Shown here in pieces: positions 42,892-50,103 of a stretch of DNA of 64,000 nucleotides. Every line of letters starts with the position of its first letter. Position 1 is the stretch's first letter. The position numbers and the translations under genes were made by a program. The notes beneath the pieces are model-generated. The model saw only the letters and a list, made by a program, of their open reading frames with translations. It was not told the DNA's origin and searched no databases. The DNA is from Clavibacter michiganensis subsp. tessellarius (lineage in GTDB: Bacteria; Actinomycetota; Actinomycetes; Actinomycetales; Microbacteriaceae), in NCBI RefSeq assembly GCF_021922985.1, contig NZ_CP040788.1:2728001-2792000 (forward strand), written 5' to 3'.

Positions 42892-44613
42892 TCACCGCGA
42901 GCGGGGTCGGAGCGGCGGAGCGGGCGGGTGCGGGAGCTCCGGCAGCGGGAACGCGTCCTCGTCCTCGTCGTCGCCCGGCGCCGCGATCAGCTCGACGATG
43001 GTGTCGACCGTGACGCCCGGCCCGTTGCTCAGCTCGCCGATCTTCTCCCGGTCCTTGAGCACCACGATCCGGTCGCTCACCCGCACGAGCTCCTCGAACG
43101 CGCTCGATATGAAGACGACCGCGACGCCGTCGAGCGCGAGCTGGGCGATGTGGGCCTGGATGTCGACCTTCGCGCGGATGTCGACGCCGCGGGTCGGCTC
43201 GTCGAGGATCAGCACGCGCGGGCGGATCGCGAGCCAGCGCGCGAGCAGCACCTTCTGCTGGTTGCCGCCGGAGAGCTGGCCGGCCGGGGTCGCGGGATCC
43301 GCGGGCGTGATCCCGAAGTGCTCGATGTGCCGCTCCACGAGGTCCTGGCGCTCGGCACGCGACAGCGGATGCGCCCAGCCGCGCAGCGCCTGGAGCGCGA
43401 GCACGATGTTCTCCCGCACGCTGAGCTCGCCGATGAGGCCCTCGGCGCCTCGGTCCTCCGCCGAGAGCGCGACGCGGTGCCGGAGCGCGTCGACCGGCCG
43501 GTCGATCACGACGTCGCGCCCGCCGAGCGTCACCACGCCGCCGTCGGCCCGGTCGGCGCCCGCGAGCAGGCGCGCGAGCTCGGTGCGGCCGGATCCGCGG
43601 AGGCCCGCGATGCCCACCACCTCGCCCGGGTGCAGCTCCAGGTCGACCGGCCGGAGCATCCCCTGCCGGGCGACGCCGGCGGCGCGGTAGAGCGGCGGTC
43701 CGATCGGATCGACCCGGTGCGCGCGCCGCTCCGAGCCGATGCGCTTGAGGTGCGCGACGTCCTGCCCGACCATGCGCGCGACGATGTCGGCCCGGTCGAT
43801 CTCGTGGGTGAAGTGGTCGCCCTCCTTCACGCCGCCGCGCAGCACGGTCATCCGGTCGCTGAGGGCGAGCACCTGCTCGAGGAAGTGGGAGACGAAGAGG
43901 ATGGCGACGCCCTGGTCCCGGAGGCCCCGGATCACGCGGAAGAGCCGCTCCACGTCGTCGGCGTCGAGGCTGGAGGTCGGCTCGTCGAGCACCAGCACGC
44001 GCGGCCGGTCGACCATGGCGCGCGCGATGGAGACGAGCTGGCGGCTGGCGGGGGAGAGGTCGCCGAGGCGCGCGCGGGGATCGAGGTCGGCGAGGCCGAG
44101 CTCCGCGAGCATCGCGGCGGCGCGCTGGTGGGTGGCGCGCCAGGAGATGCCGAGGCGGCGGCGCTCCTCGTGGCCGAGCATCACGTTCTCGCCCACGCTG
44201 AGGTTCTCCACGAGGTGCGACTCCTGGAACGCGGCCTGGATCCCGAGGGCGCGCGCGTCCGCCGGCCCGCCGAGGCGCACGGGCGCGCCGTCGACGCGGA
44301 TCTCGCCCGCGTCGATCCGGTGCACGCCGAGCAGCGCCTTGATGAGCGTCGACTTCCCCGCGCCGTTCTCGCCGAGGAGCGCGTGCACCTCGCCGGGGTA
44401 GAGGTCGAGGTCGACGCCGTCGAGCGCGGTGCCGTTGGGGAACGTCACGGTGATGCCCGTCATGCGCACGACGGGGCCGGACGTGACGCCGGCGCGATCG
44501 GCGGCCCGCGCGGGGTCGGCCCGGGCGTCCGGCGCGGCACCCGCGCGCGCCTCCGCGGCGGCGACCGTCGGGCCGGTCGGGCGGATCGTCGTCGATCCCC
44601 GTGCGTGACGCAC
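42892..44613 (-). CDS. Orphan sugar ABC ATPase, two NBDs
   Basis: 573 residues; a second MglA/YtfR-type ATPase without its own permease genes. NBD1: GENGAGKST, signature LSPASRQLVSIARA, VLVLDEPTSSLD. NBD2: GLRGSGRTELARLL, LSGGNQQKVLLARWL, VLILDEPTRGVD. Both catalytic sets look intact, so it is not decayed. GTG 44613 has GAGGAG with 6 nt; ATG 44691 is an upstream alternative. It lies between lacI and the operator of the ytf operon and may swap with YtfR or serve permeases elsewhere. Confidence 0.85.
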   Translation of the reverse strand: MRHARGSTTIRPTGPTVAAAEARAGAAPDARADPARAADRAGVTSGPVVRMTGITVTFPNGTALDGVDLDLYPGEVHALLGENGAGKSTLIKALLGVHRIDAGEIRVDGAPVRLGGPADARALGIQAAFQESHLVENLSVGENVMLGHEERRRLGISWRATHQRAAAMLAELGLADLDPRARLGDLSPASRQLVSIARAMVDRPRVLVLDEPTSSLDADDVERLFRVIRGLRDQGVAILFVSHFLEQVLALSDRMTVLRGGVKEGDHFTHEIDRADIVARMVGQDVAHLKRIGSERRAHRVDPIGPPLYRAAGVARQGMLRPVDLELHPGEVVGIAGLRGSGRTELARLLAGADRADGGVVTLGGRDVVIDRPVDALRHRVALSAEDRGAEGLIGELSVRENIVLALQALRGWAHPLSRAERQDLVERHIEHFGITPADPATPAGQLSGGNQQKVLLARWLAIRPRVLILDEPTRGVDIRAKVDIQAHIAQLALDGVAVVFISSAFEELVRVSDRIVVLKDREKIGELSNGPGVTVDTIVELIAAPGDDEDEDAFPLPELPHPPAPPLRPRSR

Positions 44614-44782
44614 CTGGTGCTCCTCGGGTTCCGGGCCGTCGTGGCCGCGTGCCGGGCGGTGCCCGACTGGCTCGACTGTAGCGGCCGGCATCGGCGCGGG
44701 CGAGGGGCGTCGCGCGGCGGATGCGCCGGGGAGGTGGCGCCCGGGCGCGGGGCGGCGGCGCCGGATCCCCCGGGTGCCGGAT

Positions 44783-45823
44783 TCAGTCGACGCGGCGGGC
44801 GGCGGCGCTGGAGTCGCGCACGACGAGCTCGGCCGGGATCCGGCTCGACCGCGGGATCTCGCGCCCCTCGATCGCCGCGATGAGCACGTCGACCACGAGC
44901 GCGCCGAGCGCCGGGAAGTCCTGCTTCACCGTGGTGAGCGGCGGGAGGAAGTGACGCGAGACCGGCAGGTCGTCGAAGCCGACGACGCTGAGGTCCTCCG
45001 GCACCCGGATCCCGCGGTCGTGCAGCCCGTGGATCACGCCGAGCGCCATCTCGTCGTTCGCCACGAAGACGGCCGTGTACTCCGGCACGGAGGCGAGCCC
45101 CTTCGCGAAGTCGTAGCCGAAGTCGCTCGACCAGTCGCCGATGACGATGGGCCGCTCGCGCATGCCCCACGCCCGGGTGCGCGCGTGGAAGGCGCGCTCG
45201 CGGGCGCGCGCGTCGAGCCAGTCGAGCGGGCCGGACACGTGCAGCACGTCGCGGTGGCCGAGGCTCGCGAGATGGTCGACCGCGAGGCGCGTGCCCGCGG
45301 ACTGGTCGACCGAGACCGTGAGGAACGCCGGGTCCTTCTCCGCCTTCACCACGAGCGTCGGCAGGCCGGCGGTGATGGTGCGGAGCACGGCGACCGACGA
45401 CGAGCGCGGGGCCACGACGCAGAGCGCGTCGATGCCCTGGCCCGTGAGGTGGCGCACGGCCTCCTCGGGCGTCGCGTCCTCGTCGTCGCGGAGCGCGAAG
45501 GACGCGACCGAGTAGCCGCCGTCGCGCGCCGACCGCTCGATGGCGCGCAGGATGCTCGACGGCCCGAACTCCACCGCGCTCTCGATGAGCACGCCGATCC
45601 GCAGCGCCCGCTGGGTGACGAGCTCGCGCGCCGCGCTGTTCGGCCGGAAGTCGAGCTCGGCCACGACCTCGAGCACGCGCTGCCGGGTCGACTCCTTCAC
45701 CTGCGGGTGCCCGTTGAGCACGCGCGAGACGGTCATGTGCGAGACGCCCGCCCGCTCCGCGACCTCGCGGAGCCCGAGCCGCTCGCCGCCGCTCCTGACG
45801 CTCACCTGCACTCCATCCGGCAT
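44783..45823 (-). CDS. LacI-family transcriptional regulator
   Basis: 346 residues from ATG 45823. LacI HTH (LREVAERAGVSHMTVSRVLNG) near residue 19 and hinge KESTRQRVLEVVAELDFRPN, followed by the periplasmic-binding-like ligand domain (IGVLIESAVEFGP, VANDEMALGVIHGLHDRGI, VVGFDDLPVSRHFLPPLTTV). Likely represses the adjacent sugar operon through the TGTTACCGGTAACA palindrome until its sugar binds. GTG 45805, with GGAG 5 nt upstream, is an alternative start. TAGGGT on the minus strand (45896-45891) is a good -10. Confidence 0.9.
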   Translation of the reverse strand: MPDGVQVSVRSGGERLGLREVAERAGVSHMTVSRVLNGHPQVKESTRQRVLEVVAELDFRPNSAARELVTQRALRIGVLIESAVEFGPSSILRAIERSARDGGYSVASFALRDDEDATPEEAVRHLTGQGIDALCVVAPRSSSVAVLRTITAGLPTLVVKAEKDPAFLTVSVDQSAGTRLAVDHLASLGHRDVLHVSGPLDWLDARARERAFHARTRAWGMRERPIVIGDWSSDFGYDFAKGLASVPEYTAVFVANDEMALGVIHGLHDRGIRVPEDLSVVGFDDLPVSRHFLPPLTTVKQDFPALGALVVDVLIAAIEGREIPRSSRIPAELVVRDSSAAARRVD

Positions 45824-45993
45824 CCTCCGAGGCGGCGACGGACGTCGCGCCCGCCGGGTCGGGCCGGTCGGATCTCCTGTAGCTGGGCACACCCTACCGG
45901 GGCGGATGCGGGCGCCACCCGGGATCCGACCGTCGCCGATAGCGGATGCCGGCGCATCGGCGCAACCGCGACAGGGATGACGTCCCGCACAAG

Positions 45994-46013
45994 CTCCTGG
46001 GATCTCCTGGGAG
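45994..46013 (+). promoter_or_regulatory. Tandem 10-bp direct repeats
   Basis: CTCCTGGGAT followed directly by CTCCTGGGAG. One-turn spacing places both on the same face of the helix, typical of a regulator binding as a head-to-tail dimer. It lies upstream of the peptide operon promoter. Confidence 0.6.
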
Positions 46014-46024
46014 ACCCGTGAGGA

Positions 46025-46040
46025 GCCCCAGCGCTGGGGC
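46025..46040. promoter_or_regulatory. 16-bp perfect palindrome
   Basis: GCCCCAGCGCTGGGGC, a candidate operator between the tandem repeats and the -10 region of the peptide operon. Confidence 0.55.
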
Positions 46041-46050
46041 GTCCGGACCG

Positions 46051-46086
46051 TGGACGACCCCTCCCGCATTTCCCTACCGTGGGAAA
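46051..46086 (+). promoter_or_regulatory. Putative promoter of the peptide operon with flanking palindrome
   Basis: TGGACG (46051-46056) and TACCGT (46075-46080) are 18 bp apart. The -10 is bracketed by the inverted repeat TTTCCC/GGGAAA, so a repressor bound here would block polymerase. Transcript would carry a leader of roughly 70 nt before the first peptide gene. Confidence 0.5.
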
Positions 46087-46157
46087 CAAGTCGCTGCATC
46101 CGCAGCGGTCGGCGGGCGTCGGAGAGCCCCCGACGGAAACGACGAGAGGAAGCACAG

Positions 46158-46382
46158 ATGGATCTCCTGACCCACGTGAACGCAGACGCTCAGCTCCGTT
46201 CCCACCTCGATGGAACCGGATCCGAGGTGCGCACGCCGATCATGGCGTCGCCCGCCACCGTGGCTGCCGTCCCGGCAGCCGCCGGAGCCGGGGCCGTCGC
46301 CGCGAAGGCCGCGGGCGCGGTCGTCGGCGGTGGTGCCGTGGTAGGCGCCGCGTACGCCGCATACCGGGCGGTGGTCCGATGA
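46158..46382 (+). CDS. Putative bacteriocin/RiPP precursor peptide 1
   Basis: 74 residues, no Cys. Polar N-terminal half (residues 1-26, leader-like), then TPIMASPATVAAV and an Ala/Gly/Val-rich hydrophobic C-terminal half with one Lys and small-residue GxxxG-type spacing (GGGAVVG), ending YRAVVR. The motif P(I/V)MA(S/T)PA is shared with the next peptide. GAGAGGAAG precedes ATG. Its stop overlaps the next ATG by 4 bp. Role as secreted toxin precursor is inferred from operon context (maturation-like proteins, exporter). Confidence 0.65.
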   Translation: MDLLTHVNADAQLRSHLDGTGSEVRTPIMASPATVAAVPAAAGAGAVAAKAAGAVVGGGAVVGAAYAAYRAVVR

Positions 46383-46585
46383 GCGTCGCGGAGATGTCCG
46401 CGACCCATCGACTGCTCGGTCTCGTCAACTCGGATGACGTCCGGGTCGACGGGGTGACCTCGCCCGTGATGGCGACACCGGCGGCATTCGCCGCCGGAGT
46501 CGTCGCCGGAGGCAAGGCCACGGCAGTGGTCGTCGGCGCCGCAGGCGTCGGCGCGGCCGTGGGCAACGCCGTCGGCGGCGGCTGA
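46379..46585 (+). CDS. Putative bacteriocin/RiPP precursor peptide 2
   Basis: 68 residues, no Cys. Leader-like N-terminus (RLLGLVNSDDVRVDG), then TSPVMATPAAFAAG and a Gly/Ala/Val-rich C-terminus with GVGAAVG and a terminal GGG. It aligns with peptide 1 over P(I/V)MA(S/T)PA and the single Lys about 17-18 residues later. Translationally coupled to peptide 1. A perfect hairpin follows the stop by 13 bp, as is usual after structural genes of bacteriocin operons. Confidence 0.65.
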   Translation: MSVAEMSATHRLLGLVNSDDVRVDGVTSPVMATPAAFAAGVVAGGKATAVVVGAAGVGAAVGNAVGGG

Positions 46586-46598
46586 ACGGGACCGACAG

Positions 46599-46631
46599 GG
46601 CGGTCGGGGGCATGATCCGCTCCCGACCGCC
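46599..46631 (+). terminator. Intercistronic hairpin after the peptide genes
   Basis: Perfect 10-bp inverted repeat GGCGGTCGGG / CCCGACCGCC with a 13-nt loop, between peptide 2 and the HTTM gene. It may be a partial terminator or an mRNA-stabilising element that keeps peptide expression above that of the machinery. Confidence 0.7.
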
Positions 46632-46666
46632 GCCCCGCCCGCCGTCCCCTCCCGAAAGGCCCACCC

Positions 46667-47491
46667 ATGAGCATGGCGTCATCCCTCGGATCCGCCCTCG
46701 ACCGCGCGTCGCGCTCCTCGATCGGCTTCGCCGAGCGCAGCAGCGCGGCGACCCAGATCCTCTCCTCGCTCGAGTACCTGGCGAGCGCCTCCGACCGACG
46801 TCGCGGCGGGCTCAACAACTGGGTCCACATGCAGCACCAGGTGCCGACGCGCTACGCCTGGGCTCGGCGCGTGCGCGCCCTCATCGCCCGCGAGCCCGTG
46901 TTCCGCGTCCTGCACATCGGCCGCATCGGCGCCTGCGCCGTGCTGGTCTCGCCGATCCGGAGCAACGCGGCCCGGGCGGCAGCCGACCTGTACCTGGTGG
47001 GCTCCACGGCGCTCCTCTACCCCATCCAGCTCAACGGCACGGACGGGTCGGACCAGGTGTCCTTCCTCGTCCACTCGGCCGCGGGGCTCGGCCGGCTCGG
47101 CGGCAGCGAGCGCACCCGACGTGCCGCGAGCGACTTCATCGGCGCGCAGACGGCGCTCAGCTACGTGGCCGGCGGCCTGACGAAGCTGCCCGGCAAGGAC
47201 TGGCGCACCGGCACGGCCCTCACCAAGATCATGCGCACCGAGACCTACGGGGACGCGGCCGTCTACCGGCTGCTGCACACGCACCCCGACCTGGGGCGCG
47301 TGGGCTCCAAGCTGGCGCTGACGTGGGAGATCAGCTTCCCCCTCATGCTCCTCACCCGGCCGACGGCCCTCGTGGCGCTCTGCGGCGGCGTCGGGTTCCA
47401 CCTGCTCAACGCGCGGTTCATGGGCCTGTGGCGCTTCCTCGTCACGTTCGTCGGCACCTACCCGGCGGTGTGGAAGCTGGTGCCGCGGTGA
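46667..47491 (+). CDS. HTTM/SdpB-like membrane protein
   Basis: 274 residues with several hydrophobic stretches between about 85 and 270. Features shared with HTTM (vitamin K-carboxylase-like) and SdpB proteins are QLNGTDGSDQVSFLVHSAAG near 122 and the YVAGGLTKLPGKDWRTGTAL segment near 170. SdpB takes part in maturation of the SDP peptide toxin in Bacillus. The start has GAAAGG 8 nt before ATG. The stop overlaps the next GTG by 4 bp. Assignment rests on pattern memory, so moderate. Confidence 0.6.
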   Translation: MSMASSLGSALDRASRSSIGFAERSSAATQILSSLEYLASASDRRRGGLNNWVHMQHQVPTRYAWARRVRALIAREPVFRVLHIGRIGACAVLVSPIRSNAARAAADLYLVGSTALLYPIQLNGTDGSDQVSFLVHSAAGLGRLGGSERTRRAASDFIGAQTALSYVAGGLTKLPGKDWRTGTALTKIMRTETYGDAAVYRLLHTHPDLGRVGSKLALTWEISFPLMLLTRPTALVALCGGVGFHLLNARFMGLWRFLVTFVGTYPAVWKLVPR

Positions 47492-48504
47492 GCCCCGTGG
47501 GCTTCGGCGGCGCCACCCTGGCGCTCGGCGCGGTCTCCGCGGCGGCCGGCGTCGCGCACGGATGGGTGATGCAGCGTCGCGCGGGCCGCGGCTACGCGGG
47601 CTACCACCCGCAGAGCGTCGTCGCCCCGAGCGGCAACCTCATCGTCGACCACCACGCCGGCCTCGACCGGGACGACGTCGTCGTCCTGCTCGGAGGGCTG
47701 CTGTCCTCCGCGTCGACGGTCGCCGCGCTCGGCGACGCGATCCGCCGGGGGCACCCCGATCAGGGGGGAGCGGAGGCCGCACCGGGCGTGCTGCTGCACG
47801 ACCGGGCCGGCTACGGATCGTCCCGCGTGCTCACCGCCCGGCCCTTCAGCCTGGCGGAGGCCGTCCAGGACCTCCACGCCGCCATCGCCGAGATGGTCCC
47901 GGCGCGCTCCAGGATCCACCTGGTCGGTCACTCGCTGGGCGGACTGCTCGCCTTCCGGTACGCGCGCTTCGCCCGGGACGCGGGCATCGACCGGGACCTC
48001 GGCTCCATCACCCTGCTCGACCCGACGCACCCGGGGGAGCTCGTGGCGAGCCGGGCCCAGTACCTGGGGGCGGAGGGCCTCGACCTGTCCATCGGCCTGG
48101 CCCCGGAGACCATGGCGCTGGGCGGCGGCCTGCTCCTCGTGCGCTCCGAGGCCATGGCCTACGCCGAGGGGAACCCGTACGCGGGACGCATGTGGGCGGA
48201 CGCCACCAGCGTGGTCACCCTCCGTGCCGCGCGGCGCGAATGGCGCTTCCTGCATCCGATGATGCTCGACTGGACCGGCGGTCTCGGAGAGGTGGACTGC
48301 GCCGTCCACGTGATCGCCGCCGGCGAGACCGTGCGCACGATCCCGCGCCACGAGGAGCTCTACGAGGAGTACCTGGCGACCAGCGGCCGGAGCAGCTACA
48401 ACGTGGTCGCCGGGGCGGACCACCAGACGCTGGTCGCCCAGCCCGCGGTCGTGGCCCGGCTGCACGACCTCCTGGTCGCCGGACGCGTCTGGAGCCCGGC
48501 ATGA
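47488..48504 (+). CDS. Membrane-anchored alpha/beta hydrolase
   Basis: 338 residues. One N-terminal helix (FGGATLALGAVSAAAGVAHG) then a hydrolase fold: oxyanion VLLGGLLSSAS near 66, nucleophile GHSLGGLLAFRYA near 148, acid in HVIAAGETVRT, and His in AGADHQTLVAQP near 307. It overlaps both neighbours by 4 bp. In a peptide-maturation operon it could process or detach the peptide, or protect the producer; no direct evidence. Confidence 0.75.
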   Translation: MSPVGFGGATLALGAVSAAAGVAHGWVMQRRAGRGYAGYHPQSVVAPSGNLIVDHHAGLDRDDVVVLLGGLLSSASTVAALGDAIRRGHPDQGGAEAAPGVLLHDRAGYGSSRVLTARPFSLAEAVQDLHAAIAEMVPARSRIHLVGHSLGGLLAFRYARFARDAGIDRDLGSITLLDPTHPGELVASRAQYLGAEGLDLSIGLAPETMALGGGLLLVRSEAMAYAEGNPYAGRMWADATSVVTLRAARREWRFLHPMMLDWTGGLGEVDCAVHVIAAGETVRTIPRHEELYEEYLATSGRSSYNVVAGADHQTLVAQPAVVARLHDLLVAGRVWSPA

Positions 48505-49076
48505 CGCCGGCGGGCGCGCGGGGCGTCGTCCGCAGCGCGGTGGACCTCGGGATCACGGGCTTCTTCGCGGCGTGGTTCGTCGTGACCGTCCTCGCGCAGC
48601 ACCCCGATCGCGCCTACGACCGGGTGCGGCGGCTCGACGCGGGCGTGGGGAACGCCGCGATCCCGAACTGGCGGTTCTTCGCCCCCAAGCCGGCGGTGGA
48701 GGACGTGCACTACCTGTACCGGCTCGCCGACGACGACCGCTCCCGGCACTCGGAGTGGCGGTCGATGCACACCATCAGCACCCGCCGCATGGGCCAGGCG
48801 CTCTGGTTCCCGGGCCGCCGCAAGGAGAAGGGGTTCTTCGACGTCGCCAACGTGATCATGACGGTGTCGCCCGACGGGCCGCCCGCCCTCGCCCGCAGCA
48901 GGCAGAGCGCCATGGAGTCCATCAACGACGCCGTGCGGGCCACCGCCCGTCCCGAGGACGGGATGGAGTGGTTCCAGGTGATGATGCTCCGCTACGCCGG
49001 CCACGACGCGTCGGCGAAGCCGGAGTACGACGTCGTCTTCGACTACGCCCGCTTCGACGAGGAGGGGGCCCCGTGA
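48501..49076 (+). CDS. SdpA-like/DUF5819-like membrane protein
   Basis: 191 residues with one N-terminal helix (LGITGFFAAWFVVTVLA), followed by an extracytoplasmic domain. The segment AIPNWRFFAPKPAVEDVHYL resembles the hallmark of SdpA and DUF5819 proteins (W-x-FF-x-x-x-P), which accompany HTTM/SdpB proteins. SdpA acts with SdpB to mature the SDP toxin. Overlaps its neighbours by 4 bp on both sides. Confidence 0.6.
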   Translation: MTPAGARGVVRSAVDLGITGFFAAWFVVTVLAQHPDRAYDRVRRLDAGVGNAAIPNWRFFAPKPAVEDVHYLYRLADDDRSRHSEWRSMHTISTRRMGQALWFPGRRKEKGFFDVANVIMTVSPDGPPALARSRQSAMESINDAVRATARPEDGMEWFQVMMLRYAGHDASAKPEYDVVFDYARFDEEGAP

Positions 49077-49915
49077 CCGCCGGCTTCTCCGTGACGGCGG
49101 ACGTGGGCGCCGAGGGGTACGACCGCGTGATGGACGCGCTGGCGCCGCCCGAGGTCACCGCGTCCGCGCTCGCGGACGTGCTGCGACCGGGCGACGCGGT
49201 GCTGGACGTCGGATGCGGCACCGGCCGCGCCACGCGGTCCATCGCCGAGCGGGTGGCGTCCGTGGTGGCGCTGGACCTGTCGGGCGACATGCTGGAGCGC
49301 TTCGCCGCTCGCGGCGTGCCCGGCAACGTCGAGCTGCGCGTCGGGGACGTCCGGGACGCCGACGCGGTGCCGGCCGCCTCGGTCGACCTGGTGGTCTGCC
49401 TGCTCGGCGGCCTCCAGTACGTGGCGGACCGCGATGTGCAGGCGCGCGTGCTCGAGAACGTGCGACGCTGGGTGCGTCCGGGAGGCCGCATCGCGGTGGA
49501 GCTCTTCGAGCGCTCCGCCTACGAGGCGCTGATGGGACGACACCGGGTGCCCCTGGTGCTCGACGGGGTCACCTGGTGGCTCGACATGGAGGTCACGCGC
49601 GACGGCGAGCTGTTCACCTGCGTGAGCGCCGTGCACCCCGAGGGCGCGCCGGGCTCCGCGTCCGGCTTCACCGAGGTGTTCCGTCCGACGGACGCCGACG
49701 AGGCGCTCGCGCTCCTGGCCGACGCGGGATTCGAGGGCATCCGCATCGAACACGACCACGCCAACCACGGCTTCCTGTGGGCGTCCGCCGAGACGCCCCG
49801 GGAGCCGCGCACCACCCGAGCCGACCACGCCCCCGCATCCCCGGCGGTGCGGGAGCCCGGCCCGGCGCACGACGGGCGGCGGACGACGTCGCTCCCCGAC
49901 GAAGAGAGGCTCTGA
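49073..49915 (+). CDS. SAM-dependent class I methyltransferase
   Basis: 280 residues. Motif I VLDVGCGTGRATRSIAE near residue 43, acidic loop VVALDLSGDML near 63, motif II LRVGDVRDADAV near 87, and motif III WVRPGGRIAVELF near 137. The last 40 residues are a charged low-complexity tail. The operon position suggests methylation of the peptide (N-terminus or side chain) but a small-molecule substrate is possible. GTG 49073 overlaps the upstream stop by 4 bp. Confidence 0.8.
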   Translation: MTAGFSVTADVGAEGYDRVMDALAPPEVTASALADVLRPGDAVLDVGCGTGRATRSIAERVASVVALDLSGDMLERFAARGVPGNVELRVGDVRDADAVPAASVDLVVCLLGGLQYVADRDVQARVLENVRRWVRPGGRIAVELFERSAYEALMGRHRVPLVLDGVTWWLDMEVTRDGELFTCVSAVHPEGAPGSASGFTEVFRPTDADEALALLADAGFEGIRIEHDHANHGFLWASAETPREPRTTRADHAPASPAVREPGPAHDGRRTTSLPDEERL

Positions 49916-49917
49916 GC

Positions 49918-50103
49918 ATGGCATTCACCACCGGGATCGTGACCGCGATGATGGTCTTCTCCATCTACTTCCTGATGTTCGACGCACCTGCCGGCACCGG
50001 CCAGGCGCAGCACGGCGCCGTGGCGGCGGCCATCGCGCTGGTCGCCGGGGCAGTGGCCTACGCGGTCGTGCGGCCGCGGCGGCGTCGCGGATCGTCGCGG
50101 TGA
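49918..50103 (+). CDS. 61-aa two-helix protein, candidate immunity peptide
   Basis: Two helices (about 3-21 and 32-49) with a short Gly-rich loop and a basic tail RPRRRRGSSR. The start is 2 bp after the methyltransferase stop and the stop overlaps the exporter GTG by 4 bp. Small two-helix proteins beside exporters are frequent as immunity proteins in bacteriocin loci; here that is an inference. Confidence 0.6.
   Translation: MAFTTGIVTAMMVFSIYFLMFDAPAGTGQAQHGAVAAAIALVAGAVAYAVVRPRRRRGSSR

Larger units (their letters stand above)
45824..46157. other. Divergent control region, lacI / peptide operon
   Basis: 334 bp without a gene but rich in symmetric elements. They are tandem 10-bp repeats CTCCTGGGA(T/G) at 45994-46013, a 16-bp perfect palindrome GCCCCAGCGCTGGGGC at 46025-46040, and the inverted repeat TTTCCC-TACCGT-GGGAAA at 46069-46086. 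The last centres on a -10-like hexamer with TGGACG 18 bp upstream. The ribosome-binding site of the first peptide gene (GAGAGGAAG) ends the region. Confidence 0.65.

Noticed and set aside
46158..46585. Lanthipeptide precursors
   Set aside because: Neither peptide has Cys and no lanthionine synthetase gene is nearby.
46599..46631. The hairpin as a full terminator ending the peptide transcript
   Set aside because: The downstream genes are coupled in one operon and have no separate promoter that I can see, so partial termination or mRNA stabilisation is more likely.
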